Shown here: positions 54,852 through 63,704 of the stretch, piece by piece
Layout of the letters: every line of letters starts with the position of its first letter
How positions within the stretch are numbered: position 1 is the first letter of the stretch
NCBI GenBank assembly: GCA_000799755.1
Contig: JUHI01000005.1
Span: 326,150-390,149 of the forward strand
From: Martinezella tropici
GTDB lineage: Bacteria; Pseudomonadota; Alphaproteobacteria; Rhizobiales; Rhizobiaceae
Direction of reading: 5' to 3'
DNA: 64,000 nt
Made by a program: the position numbers and the translations under genes
The notes under the pieces: model-generated
Database searches by the model: none
The model's input: the letters and a program-made list of their open reading frames with translations, nothing else
Told to the model about the DNA's origin: nothing

Positions 54852-56336
54852 ATGATCGATCGGTCTTACAGTATTGCGTTGCGGTTGCGCAGCCTATGTC
54901 GAACGAGCAATTGTGATATATCGAAGAGTAAACCCGGGTGGCGTCATATCGTCCTCTCGATGACAACTACAGTTTTTCTGCTATCGGCCTGCCAGTCGAT
55001 GGACTTGTCACCACCCGTTTCTGCCCCCCAGCTGCCCGTTGCCTATGCGGGACTATCACAAAGAAGCCCCGAGGCTACATTCAACGGAACCACGTGGTGG
55101 GAGGGTTTCCATGACAAGACGCTGTCATCACTCGTCTCTCGCGCCGGTAGCAGCAACCTGACTATTGCGCAAGCCGAGCAGAATCTCCTCGCCGCCCGCG
55201 CCTTGGGACATTCGGCAATTGCCGGCTATCGCCCCGAGGTGGGAACAGTTGCGCTTGCGAATGCATCGACCGGCTCCCGCGTGAACAACGACTTTACGCG
55301 GCGCCCGCTTCAATTGAATCTTGAAGTCGGTTGGGAAGCCGCGCTCTTCGGACAGGACAAGCAAACCCAAAGATCCGCCGATCTGACCACGGAGATGGCG
55401 AGCGAGGATCTGGCGGCGGCCAGATTGGCCGTGGCGGCGGAAATCGCCGCCAGCTACGTTCATCTTCGCGCGCTTCAGCAACGTCATGCCGACACGGTCG
55501 AGACGATCGCACTGCTCCAGAAAAACTCTGAACTCGCTGACGTCAGGGAACGGGTCGGCCTTTCCACCGCAATTGAAACGGAACCGCAGAAATCAGGCAT
55601 CGAGACTGCCAAATCGAGGCTCGCTGACCTGGAAAACGAGATAAACACCTCGGCGCAGCAAATCGCGACCCTCCAAGGCTCAGCCACCCCCGCCGCAAGC
55701 CTTCTCAAACCCCAACCGCAACCGATTGCGCCGGCACGCCTCATGAGTGGCCGCCCCGCCGATCTCTTGCGCTCACGCCCCGATGTCCGCCGTGCGGAGC
55801 TCGCGGTCGCGCAAGCCGGTGCACAAGTGGGTCTTGCCAGAAGCGAGCTCTATCCGAAATTGCGGCTTTCGGGAACGATCGGGATCGGAGCTCCTATCGA
55901 CAGTTCGCTGTTCGGCGCCTCCGGCGGCCCGTCGCTGCAAATACCGATATTTGATCTCGGCAAGCGCAAGGACGTCGTCACCGCAAGTGAGGCGAAATTT
56001 CGCGAGGCTGGCTTTGCATACAGGCAGACGGTCCTCGTCGCCTATGAGGAGGCTTCAAGGGCGCTGCGCGAGTTCAACGCTGCACAACGGAAAACCGCGC
56101 AGCTGAAATCAAAACTGAAACGAGTGACCACGGTGCGCAATGGCGCTGACATTCTCGTCCGGGAAGGCCTTGAGGACAGATCGAAATCCATAAGGGGGGC
56201 GCTCGATGTGCTGGAATTGCGCGCGTCGCTCACCGACAGCATCGAAGATGAGGCCCGGGCCTTCATCGCCTTCTACAAGGCAACGGGCGCTGCGGAGCAG
56301 GCCGCTCGGCCTCGCGCATCGGAAAGGCTGAAGTAG
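54852..56336 (+). CDS. Outer-membrane efflux factor, NodT/TolC type
   Basis: A 494-residue outer-membrane channel protein. A lipobox FLLSAC with Cys47 follows a basic leader, so it is probably a lipoprotein; the ATG at 54960 could also be the start. Two OEP repeats are visible, with WEGFHDKTLSSLVSRAGSSN in the first and DLLRSRPDVRRAELAVAQAG before the second. It is first in a four-gene export operon and ends two bases before the permease start. Confidence 0.9.
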   Translation: MIDRSYSIALRLRSLCRTSNCDISKSKPGWRHIVLSMTTTVFLLSACQSMDLSPPVSAPQLPVAYAGLSQRSPEATFNGTTWWEGFHDKTLSSLVSRAGSSNLTIAQAEQNLLAARALGHSAIAGYRPEVGTVALANASTGSRVNNDFTRRPLQLNLEVGWEAALFGQDKQTQRSADLTTEMASEDLAAARLAVAAEIAASYVHLRALQQRHADTVETIALLQKNSELADVRERVGLSTAIETEPQKSGIETAKSRLADLENEINTSAQQIATLQGSATPAASLLKPQPQPIAPARLMSGRPADLLRSRPDVRRAELAVAQAGAQVGLARSELYPKLRLSGTIGIGAPIDSSLFGASGGPSLQIPIFDLGKRKDVVTASEAKFREAGFAYRQTVLVAYEEASRALREFNAAQRKTAQLKSKLKRVTTVRNGADILVREGLEDRSKSIRGALDVLELRASLTDSIEDEARAFIAFYKATGAAEQAARPRASERLK

Positions 56337-56338
56337 CC

Positions 56339-57475
56339 GTGGCAGTTCCGATCGCCCGAAAGACGCTTCTCTACGAATGGCGGCGCTTTCTGCCGGCTGT
56401 TGCTGCCGTTGCCTTCTCCGGCCTATTAATGACCGCCCAGGGAGCGCTTCTCCTTGGCATTGTCAGCGCCAATTCGCTTTACGTATCCCAATCGAATGCC
56501 GAATACTGGGTTGGTTATCCCGGCACTCAAAGTGTCGAACTCGGACGGACCGTCAAAGCAAGCGTATTGACGAGCCTCTATTCAGAGCCGCTCGTCTCCG
56601 ACATCGAACCACTGCTCCTTGGGTCCGGCGACTGGCGCGCGACGGGTGGCAACGGAGGTGTCAGCATCACAGTTGTGGGCATCGATACGCAAACCGATAG
56701 CCTCGGACTGGCACGGGTCGTGCCAGCCAGCCTGCGCAATCAGCTGCGCGAGCCCGGCGCTGTCGTCGTCGATGCGTCGGACAGCGACAAGCTTTCCGCC
56801 AAACCCGGCGATCTTGCCGAGATAAACGGCCGTGCCGTGCGCGTGGTCGGCCTCATTGACGGGCTTCGCGGTCTCGGCGGGGTGAATGTGGTAAGTTCGT
56901 TGGATACTGCACGCATGCTCGACCAGACGCTGCCGGCCGATGGAGCTGCGACCTATTTCCTGTTCAATATCAAGGCCGGCGACAATCCTTCGGACGTGAT
57001 CAAGCACCTTGATCGGCGCGCTTCCGTCGAACGCTTCGAGATCTGGCCCGCCGGTCAGCTGGCGAGCATGTCGACCAGTTATATGCTCTTCGATTCCGGT
57101 GCCGGCATCGCATTCATCTTCGCGACGCTGATTGCCGCCAGTATCGGAGCACTCATAACCAGCCAAACCCTGATGGCGGCGGTCGCAGGAGCGCTACCGC
57201 AATACGCCACGCTCCGCGCCCTCGGCGTGCCCTTCGGCAGTTTGAGAACCATCGTTGTCGAACAGGCCACCTGGGTCGGCGTTTCGGGTCTTGTCATAAA
57301 CGTCGCTCTGAGCCTTTTCATCGCGCTTATTGCACGGGCTTACAAGGTCCCTTTCGTGCTTGACGGTATTGTCGTCTCTCTTGCCTCGCTTGTCGTTCTG
57401 GTCGTGGCCGTGCTTGCCTGTCTTCTGTCAATCCACCGGTTGCGCCAGGCCGATCCTGCGTCCCTTTTGAGGTGA
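56339..57475 (+). CDS. FtsX/DevC-type ABC permease
   Basis: A 378-residue permease with an N-terminal membrane helix, a large periplasmic domain (residues about 45-245) and three more helices at the C-terminus, the FtsX-like topology of DevC and MacB proteins. The start is GTG, two bases after the preceding stop. It works with the following ATPase and fusion protein. Confidence 0.88.
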   Translation: MAVPIARKTLLYEWRRFLPAVAAVAFSGLLMTAQGALLLGIVSANSLYVSQSNAEYWVGYPGTQSVELGRTVKASVLTSLYSEPLVSDIEPLLLGSGDWRATGGNGGVSITVVGIDTQTDSLGLARVVPASLRNQLREPGAVVVDASDSDKLSAKPGDLAEINGRAVRVVGLIDGLRGLGGVNVVSSLDTARMLDQTLPADGAATYFLFNIKAGDNPSDVIKHLDRRASVERFEIWPAGQLASMSTSYMLFDSGAGIAFIFATLIAASIGALITSQTLMAAVAGALPQYATLRALGVPFGSLRTIVVEQATWVGVSGLVINVALSLFIALIARAYKVPFVLDGIVVSLASLVVLVVAVLACLLSIHRLRQADPASLLR

Positions 57476-57479
57476 TGTC

Positions 57480-58214
57480 GTGCGATCCGCTATCTCGGCC
57501 TTCAACCTCCATAAATCCTTCACTGTTCAGGGCGCGCGTACGAACGCGCTCGTCGATATCTCCGTCGAAATCCATGGCGGCGAATTCACCGTACTCAGCG
57601 GCCCTTCCGGCTGCGGCAAGAGCACGCTTCTGGCAACACTCGGCGGCATGACCAGACCGGACAGCGGGCGCCTGCGTGCCGGTGCGACCGATCTGTCGTC
57701 ATCGACGGATGCTGAGCGAGACGCATTTCGCTTGAAAAACTGCGGCTTCATCTTTCAGGGCTTCAATCTGTTTCCCGCGCTTTCAGCGCTCGAACAAGTT
57801 CAAATCCCGCTCGACTATCTGGGAATTCCGGAGGCCGAAGCGCGCGCCAGGGCCCTTGAAGCATTGGAGCGCGTTGGCCTGCTGCGCCGCCAGCACCTGC
57901 GGCCTTCGCATCTGTCGGGCGGAGAAAAGCAACGCGTCGCCATCGCGCGAGCGATCGTCAAGCAACCGGCGATCCTGTTTGCCGACGAACCGACGAGCGC
58001 GCTCGACAGCAGCAATGGGCAGCGGATCGTCGAGATCCTGCGCGACACGGCACGGCAATTAGGAACGGCTGTTCTATGCGTCTCGCACGATACGCGCCTG
58101 TTTTCGAAAGCTGACCGCCTCCTGCGCATGGAGGATGGGCGCCTGCTAACCGACGAGCAGACCATCTCCGGACGAAACATCGACACACGAGAGTACTGGC
58201 ATGGATCAATTTAA
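57480..58214 (+). CDS. LolD/DevA-type ABC ATPase
   Basis: A 244-residue ATPase with Walker [12 protein letters not shown] near residue 42, signature [16 protein letters not shown] and Walker B ILFADEPTSALDS. The start is GTG, four bases after the permease stop. Its 3' end overlaps the fusion-protein gene by 14 bases. Confidence 0.93.
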   Translation: MRSAISAFNLHKSFTVQGARTNALVDISVEIHGGEFTVLSGPSGCGKSTLLATLGGMTRPDSGRLRAGATDLSSSTDAERDAFRLKNCGFIFQGFNLFPALSALEQVQIPLDYLGIPEAEARARALEALERVGLLRRQHLRPSHLSGGEKQRVAIARAIVKQPAILFADEPTSALDSSNGQRIVEILRDTARQLGTAVLCVSHDTRLFSKADRLLRMEDGRLLTDEQTISGRNIDTREYWHGSI

Positions 58215-59127
58215 GCGCTCCCGCCGTCTTTGGGCGACCGGCCTGCTGGGCTCGTCACTCATATTGGGTCCTCTATGGATGGCCGTCGGCACCCCGAGGG
58301 CGGATGAAAACTCGAACTCCACCGAACGCGCCGCTCCGGCCATCGCAGCTGCCGCGCGCGGGACCGTGGATGTAGAGGGAGGGCTCTATCGCATAACCGC
58401 CGTGCGCGACGGCATCGTCGCCGAAGTACGAGCGATCGAAGGGGCCTATGTCCGCAAGGGAGATCTTCTTGCCGTTCTCGACAGACGGCAGGAGGAATCC
58501 ACGGTTCGCATTGCCGAACAGGAGCTTTCCCAGGCCGAGGACCGGCATAAACTCCTGGAACTCAAGGGAAGGAACCTTTCCAAGACCTACGAAAGAATGC
58601 GGCGAGCAGCCGCCGGCAAGGCCGTGTCGGATCAGGCGCTCGAAGATGCGCGCGACGCCTATGAGACACAGGCCATCGAAACCAATTCCGCAGCTACGAC
58701 CGTAACGATAGCGCAGGAACGTCTCGAAATGGCAAAGCGCGAGATCAGCCTGCGCGAGATCAGGGCGCCGGCCGACGGCGTCGTAGTGCGCCAGGCGGTC
58801 AAGGCGGGTGAGGCTGTCTCCACTCAGATGATGAGCGAGATGTTTGTCCTGCTGCCCGATGGAGCGAAGATCGTGCGTGCGGACATTCCGGAAGAGTATC
58901 TCGACCTTGTCGGCCCCGGTATGAGCGTCGAGATCGTTCCCGAGGGTCGCGCGGCGCAAACGGTTTCAGGACGCATCAGCCGAGTTTCCAAAGTGTTGAC
59001 GCACGTCAAATCGACGGAAAACTCCGGAGAACGCAGCGATATGCGGACAGCAAACTGCATCATTACTGTCGCGCGCGACGCGCCACTGGCGATCGGACAG
59101 CGCGTTGTCGTGCGCGTTCTCAAATAA
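58201..59127 (+). CDS. HlyD/DevB-type membrane fusion protein
   Basis: A 308-residue periplasmic adaptor with an N-terminal membrane anchor (LWATGLLGSSLILGPLWMAV), a lipoyl-like half (DGIVAEVRAIEGAYVRKGDL), a coiled-coil hairpin at about 100-180 and a second lipoyl half (IRAPADGVVVRQAVKAGEAV). It joins the permease-ATPase pair to the outer-membrane factor. Together the four genes form a DevBCA/MacAB-like exporter, perhaps for a glycolipid. Confidence 0.9.
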   Translation: MDQFKRSRRLWATGLLGSSLILGPLWMAVGTPRADENSNSTERAAPAIAAAARGTVDVEGGLYRITAVRDGIVAEVRAIEGAYVRKGDLLAVLDRRQEESTVRIAEQELSQAEDRHKLLELKGRNLSKTYERMRRAAAGKAVSDQALEDARDAYETQAIETNSAATTVTIAQERLEMAKREISLREIRAPADGVVVRQAVKAGEAVSTQMMSEMFVLLPDGAKIVRADIPEEYLDLVGPGMSVEIVPEGRAAQTVSGRISRVSKVLTHVKSTENSGERSDMRTANCIITVARDAPLAIGQRVVVRVLK

Positions 59128-59214
59128 GGAACCTGAAGCACGACGTGATCCATGCGGTTCGCGTCGCGCATCTTCAATCTCCGATTTCGCAGATACCGCT
59201 ATTGCGAAACTCCA

Positions 59215-59835
59215 TTACCTCGCTTTGCCACCGGCCAGGCGAGCTGCTCGGCGCATGCGGCTTGCTTTCAACGCCTGCTGAAAATCCGGGTCTGTTTGCG
59301 CGTGGTGACGAAGGTCATCGAGAAACCGGGAGACGTCATCGAGCGTATCGACAACGACATATCGCAGACCATCGCCGGCATCGATGCGGTCATGGCTGAC
59401 GCTCACGCCAAAGCCATCGGGCACCTTGCGAAACCATGCCGAGCGCCAACGTTTGAAGCCATCGGGGTCGGATTGAAATTCCGCGAGCAGGACCTTCTGC
59501 TGCTCGAGCCGTGCAAGGAATGTCGCGACCTCACCCTGCGAACCGACCTTCGGCCTTTCCGCCTTCCTTGAAATCCACTTTTCGAAGAACTGAGATTCGG
59601 GCTGTACAGCCGTCGCCTCACCGTGATCCGCAACCGTTGGGGAGCTACCACCCGGTTGCTCTGCGCAATCGGGCTGCACCGGCGAAGCGGCGGGCGCTTC
59701 CTCTTCCATTGCCAGCGTCTGCTTGAGGTTGACGGCAAGGTCACCCCAGATCGATCTTGCTGTTTCAGCTGGCTTTGATTTCATTCGGCGGGTGGTTTTG
59801 ACTTCGATGATAAAAGGCTTTGTCTGTTTAACCAT
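59215..59835 (-). CDS. Hypothetical protein, plasmid-type
   Basis: A 206-residue protein that begins MVKQTKPFIIEVKTTRRMKS with SIWGDL soon after. I recall similar openings in hypothetical proteins on rhizobial plasmids, often near transposases, but cannot confirm this here. The middle is low-complexity and the C-terminal half has RKVPDGFGVSVSHDRIDAGD. The frame extends to 59949; the ATG at 59835 is preferred. Confidence 0.6.
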   Translation of the reverse strand: MVKQTKPFIIEVKTTRRMKSKPAETARSIWGDLAVNLKQTLAMEEEAPAASPVQPDCAEQPGGSSPTVADHGEATAVQPESQFFEKWISRKAERPKVGSQGEVATFLARLEQQKVLLAEFQSDPDGFKRWRSAWFRKVPDGFGVSVSHDRIDAGDGLRYVVVDTLDDVSRFLDDLRHHAQTDPDFQQALKASRMRRAARLAGGKAR

Positions 59836-60123
59836 GATGTTTCGATAGGTACTCAGCGACGGAGCGCAGTGGTTGGATAAATTAGCACTGATGAGAAGTT
59901 GGTATTTCCCGAGAGCGACGACAGCAGTGAAAAGATCGTCCACGATCATTCTGAATTAACGCCCTACACCAAACTAGCCGATGAAGCAATCTCGCAGCTC
60001 CCGTTCAAAATAACTATCAATGCATCAAACCAGATCTACAGCATGAACACGACAGGCATGTAGCAGCGGTTGAGGAGATCGATGGCTTGAGACAGCAGCC
60101 ACTTTCCAAACTTCCGGTAGAGA

Positions 60124-61065
60124 ATGAGAGCCCTTGCATTGCACATCCCGCGTTCCGTCGCTATGTTTTGTGGAGGCACACGAACAGCAAAGGAGGTTGC
60201 CTATGTCATCGCGGGACGCCTGATCCAGCAATACCAGGACTTCTGCCTCTTCAGAGGCATCAAATTTACACGCATAGACTCCGTACGGCCGCACGATCAT
60301 ACCACGCTCTTTTGCAGCGCCGGAATGCAGCAGTACAAACCTCTCTTCCTCGATCTCTCCCACATTGGAACCGTCGCCAATAGCCAGGCTTGCCTGCGCA
60401 TGGGCGATCTCGACGAAATCGGAGACGGAACGCATTTCCTCCAATTCACGATGCTCGGGCTTTTCTCCTTCCGGGAGATGACTGTCGGCGACGCCATCGA
60501 CTTCTGGCTTGAGTTTCTTGCAACCCTCGGCCTCTTGCCAGATCATGTCACCATCCATCCGGATCGCCTGGAGGAATGGGCACCGCTCTATCGCGGCCAC
60601 ATCCCCATCGTCACAGATGATGAATGTACCTGGAGCGACGGCAATATCACCGGATATTGCACAGAGTTCTACAAGGACGGCATCGAGATCGGCAACATCG
60701 TCAATCCGCTCGGGACCTGTATCGACGTCGGCTTCGGGGCCGAACGGCTTGATATGATCGTGAACGGAACGCCACCTGCCGACGCCCTTAGTACGCTGTG
60801 CGACACGGTCATGACCATCGTGGAATGCGGCTATAAGCCGGGAAACAAGGAGCAGAGTTATGTCCTGCGCAAGCTTCTTCGTCGAATCCATGTGATGGGC
60901 GGAACGCTGGATCATCCTTATTTCGAGCAGGAAGTCGAGCGTCAGGAACGGCTGCGTTCTAAGTATCTTCGCCTGCGCGAGAAGTATCCCGACATGACGG
61001 CGCAATGGTGGTTTGATACGCACGGCATCGATGTTACCGATATGCTCGCGCTCAACGGAAGATAG
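60124..61065 (+). CDS. Stand-alone alanyl-tRNA-synthetase-like catalytic domain
   Basis: A 313-residue protein matching the class II core of AlaRS only. Aligned blocks are TTLFCSAGMQQYK (AlaRS TLLFTNAGMNQFK), NSQACLRMGDL (TSQRCVRAGGK), TMLGLFSF (EMLGNFSF), GYCTEFY (GPCTEIF), IGNIV (IWNIV), DVGFGAERLD (DTGMGLER) and YVLRKLLRR. The editing and C-terminal domains are absent. By my alignment the motif-2 Arg of ARHHTFF is replaced by Thr, so ATP use may be altered. It may instead load an amino acid onto another acceptor, as some synthetase paralogues do. Confidence 0.8.
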   Translation: MRALALHIPRSVAMFCGGTRTAKEVAYVIAGRLIQQYQDFCLFRGIKFTRIDSVRPHDHTTLFCSAGMQQYKPLFLDLSHIGTVANSQACLRMGDLDEIGDGTHFLQFTMLGLFSFREMTVGDAIDFWLEFLATLGLLPDHVTIHPDRLEEWAPLYRGHIPIVTDDECTWSDGNITGYCTEFYKDGIEIGNIVNPLGTCIDVGFGAERLDMIVNGTPPADALSTLCDTVMTIVECGYKPGNKEQSYVLRKLLRRIHVMGGTLDHPYFEQEVERQERLRSKYLRLREKYPDMTAQWWFDTHGIDVTDMLALNGR

Positions 61066-61085
61066 CCTCCACTGACAGGAAGATC

Positions 61086-61119
61086 GGCGAAGGAGATCGC
61101 GCAAGCGACTTCCTTCGCC
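61086..61119. terminator. Hairpin after the AlaRS-like gene
   Basis: GGCGAAGGA (61086-61094) pairs with TCCTTCGCC (61111-61119) around a 16-nt loop that can fold further. It is 20 bp after the stop codon and has no T-run. Confidence 0.55.
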
Positions 61120-61275
61120 ACCCCTGAAGACACCGGCCCCACCAACACCGCAGCAAGTCAGGAGCAATCCTGCATATGTAGCAAGGTCCCAGCCTTCATC
61201 ATCGGCGATATCGCAAGATGACCCTCTATCGCCTCGAATACGGCCAATTCAGACCAGGTAATGCCGCTTCAATTC

Positions 61276-61899
61276 TCATCCGCCGTTTGCTTGCATTGCC
61301 TGGAAGGCAGAGTTGAATCCGCTCAGAGAGATCGGAAGTTCCGCCACATTTCCCTGCATCATCCGGATCGACACTTTCCCGGATTTTTCCTTGGCCAAGA
61401 CCGAGAGCATGTCCGGCGGGCACTGGCCCTCCACCAGACATCCTTGCGTCGTACAGCGCGACACTTTCGCCATCGTCGAATATTTTGCGCCGAACGCGAT
61501 CTTCACGCCGCCCTGGACGGCGAAACCGAGCGGAAGCGCCATCTGCATGCCAACCTTGTTGTCAGCCGACCGCGCCATGCTGATAACGAGAAATACCTGC
61601 TTTTGATCGGGCGAGGTCAGGCGATAGACGATCTGGCACGGCGGCTTCATCGCTTTGTCCGTCGTGCACTGCAGCGTCCACGCGTCGAACTTCTGTTCCG
61701 TCACCTGCGAGGCGGCGGGCGCGGGCCGGCTTGAGGATGCGGCAGCGGATGGTGCGCTCTTGCCGGCATCTGGCGCCGCGTCTTGGGGCCTCGGCTGCGG
61801 TGTTGCCGGATCATTATCGGCAGCCAGCACCGAGAACGCGCCGGCCTCCCAAAGCAAGAAGGCCACACAAATCACGAACATTCTATAATATAGATTCAC
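61276..61899 (-). CDS. Invasion-associated locus B (IalB) family protein
   Basis: A 207-residue exported protein with a signal peptide (MFVICVAFLLWEAGAFSVLA), a low-complexity Ala/Pro/Ser linker at about 30-65 and the IalB core (FDAWTLQCTTDKAMKPPCQI, then LPLGFAVQGGVKIAFG and CTTQGCLVEGQC). It starts with GTG after GGGAGGAG. It is a paralogue of the IalB protein at 21212-21751. It is convergent with the AlaRS-like gene. Confidence 0.85.
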   Translation of the reverse strand: MNLYYRMFVICVAFLLWEAGAFSVLAADNDPATPQPRPQDAAPDAGKSAPSAAASSSRPAPAASQVTEQKFDAWTLQCTTDKAMKPPCQIVYRLTSPDQKQVFLVISMARSADNKVGMQMALPLGFAVQGGVKIAFGAKYSTMAKVSRCTTQGCLVEGQCPPDMLSVLAKEKSGKVSIRMMQGNVAELPISLSGFNSAFQAMQANGG

Positions 61900-61979
61900 G
61901 CGCTCCTCCCAGATTTAAGTTGCAACTACAGAATAATTTTGTAATAATGCGTAACACGCAAATACGATATCAAGCTTTG

Positions 61980-61997
61980 AACATATTTAAATATGTT
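61980..61997. promoter_or_regulatory. 18-bp perfect AT palindrome in an AT-rich gap
   Basis: AACATATTTAAATATGTT is a perfect palindrome in the middle of the very AT-rich region between the divergent IalB gene and the small secreted gene. It is a candidate operator for both. Confidence 0.55.
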
Positions 61998-62066
61998 AAT
62001 ATTTATGATACATTGTTTTATATGAAATACTGAAATTTTAATATTTTATAACGCGCAAGGGAACCA

Positions 62067-62414
62067 ATGCAGATGACATCAAAGTTAATTGCCGGATACT
62101 CCCTGATCGCTATGCTTACGCTAACCGGCGGCGCCGTGTCTGGGGAAAGCTATCTACAACAGGCTCCCTCCGCAGAGACAAATCCTGCCTTTGTCGAGCA
62201 ACTGCCGGAGACAGTCGTCATGCCCGCATCTCGGCCGCCGGCTATTCGCCGAACTGCATCACATAGGCCGAAGCAGGTATCGCGAACGCGGACGCAAATC
62301 CAATTGGCAAACAGCGTCTTTCCGAGCGTAGGCAGTGGTGTTACCGAGCGGGCAGCACCCGCGCCGACGGATAATCGCCTGCCCACGGTTGGGCCCGGCG
62401 CTGTAGGCCACTGA
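62067..62414 (+). CDS. Small secreted hypothetical protein
   Basis: A 115-residue ORF with a signal peptide (KLIAGYSLIAMLTLTGGAVS) and a short, basic, low-complexity mature part. AAGGGAACC precedes the ATG. I do not recognise a family. It lies upstream of another small secreted ORF on the same strand. Confidence 0.55.
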   Translation: MQMTSKLIAGYSLIAMLTLTGGAVSGESYLQQAPSAETNPAFVEQLPETVVMPASRPPAIRRTASHRPKQVSRTRTQIQLANSVFPSVGSGVTERAAPAPTDNRLPTVGPGAVGH

Positions 62415-62558
62415 AGACGCTCCAGTTGCCGGCAACGGCGAAAGCGCCGGCAAATTTGGAACTGAAAGGCCTCTGGCCGATTGAAACGTCGAAGACAGCA
62501 TGTTTGGAGCCGATAACCCGATATCGGTTCGAGATTACGATTGAGGAGCAGTATCGAC

Positions 62559-62849
62559 ATGATGCATCCCAATACAATCACCGCGGTTACGGCTATCACG
62601 CTTTTTGCCGGCACGTTCGGCTCTGCAGATGCTCTTGCCGATAGCCAGCCCATCATCCAGCGTTCCGGATTTTCAGAAACGCAGATTCCTCAGGTGAAAG
62701 GCCGTGTTCCAGTCCGGAAGAATGGCAATCTGGAGAAGGGGCCCGGCAGCAAGACGGCAGCCAAACCCAATCCAAACGCAAATGCCCAGAACGGTGCAGC
62801 CACCTGCGGACCCGACAATGCGCAATCGGAATTCTGCCGGAAAAAATGA
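62559..62849 (+). CDS. Small secreted hypothetical protein
   Basis: A 96-residue ORF with a signal peptide ending near ADALAD, then a polar mature part with KGPGSKTAAKPNPNANAQNG and two cysteines near the end (CGPDNAQSEFC). GAGGAG lies before the ATG; a second ATG follows directly. It is convergent with the csgG-like gene and ends 17 bp from it. Confidence 0.55.
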   Translation: MMHPNTITAVTAITLFAGTFGSADALADSQPIIQRSGFSETQIPQVKGRVPVRKNGNLEKGPGSKTAAKPNPNANAQNGAATCGPDNAQSEFCRKK

Positions 62850-62866
62850 CGCCTCGTCAGTGACGG

Positions 62867-63704
62867 TCATGAGGTCTTCGGCTTGTTCTGGATGAGGATA
62901 GGCTTGGACGCCGTTTCCACGGCAGGCGGCGGCGCGATGACAGCAGGAACGGTTACCGCCGGGCCGAGCGGCCGGCCGTTGGCATCGAGCTTATACGTCA
63001 TCGCCCGTTGATGCTCGTCCAGATATCGCATGAACGCCGCGCCGGCCGCGGCATCCCTGAACTGCCACAGTCCATTCTTCACGCCTTCGAAGATCAGCGA
63101 ATAGACGGCTAGCTGGATACCTTCCTGGACTCCCAAGGTCGTGGGGGCATTTCGCGTGATGCCACCCTCGATCTGGAGCAGCTGATCGACGCCGACGAAG
63201 CGGAATGCCGATCCCTGCAGTTGCACGGAATAGATTGTCTTGGTCGTGCTGACCGAAGCCAATACGCGCCCGGTGCTGACGCTGACGGCTCGCAAGGATA
63301 CAGTCACGATATCCTTGCGATATTGCGTATTTCCGCCTATCCCGAGATAGTTGGCGCCGATACCGCCCGTCGTTTCATTGGAGTCATAGCCGATGATGCC
63401 GCCATCGAGCAGCACGCCGGCAAACCGAAGTGGCGGGATACCGCCGGCCTTTGCGCCGTAGACTGCCGACCGGGTGTTCTGAATGATCTGCCGCTCCTGC
63501 AACAGCGATTGCAGGTCGGTGCGTTCGACGACATTGAACCAGTTGCCGTTACCCGCCCTGGTCAGCACGTCAGTCAATAGCTGTGCGCCACCTTGCGTCA
63601 GGGCGCGGGAATATTCGGCAAAATTTTCATTGGGCTTGTTCTGCCCCGTCAGATCTGGGAAGGAGTAAACCGCCACATCGAGCTTTTGTATGGGCGGCGG
63701 CAGG
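62867..63704 (-). pseudogene. csgG-like curli secretion gene, 5' end cut by an IS
   Basis: CsgG is the outer-membrane pore of curli-type secretion. The remaining part opens with LPPPIQKLDVAVYSFPDLTG, the conserved start of the CsgG domain, and has VVERTDLQSLLQERQIIQNT and VGVQEG-like segments to the end. The signal peptide and lipobox are missing because the IS3 end begins at 63705. The frame stays open through the junction to a stop at 63779, so a GTG at 63676 could still start a protein, but it could not be exported. Confidence 0.8.

Noticed and set aside
60025..61167. 380-residue ORF opposite the AlaRS-like gene
   Set aside because: The plus strand carries the ordered AlaRS blocks; the antisense reading has none.
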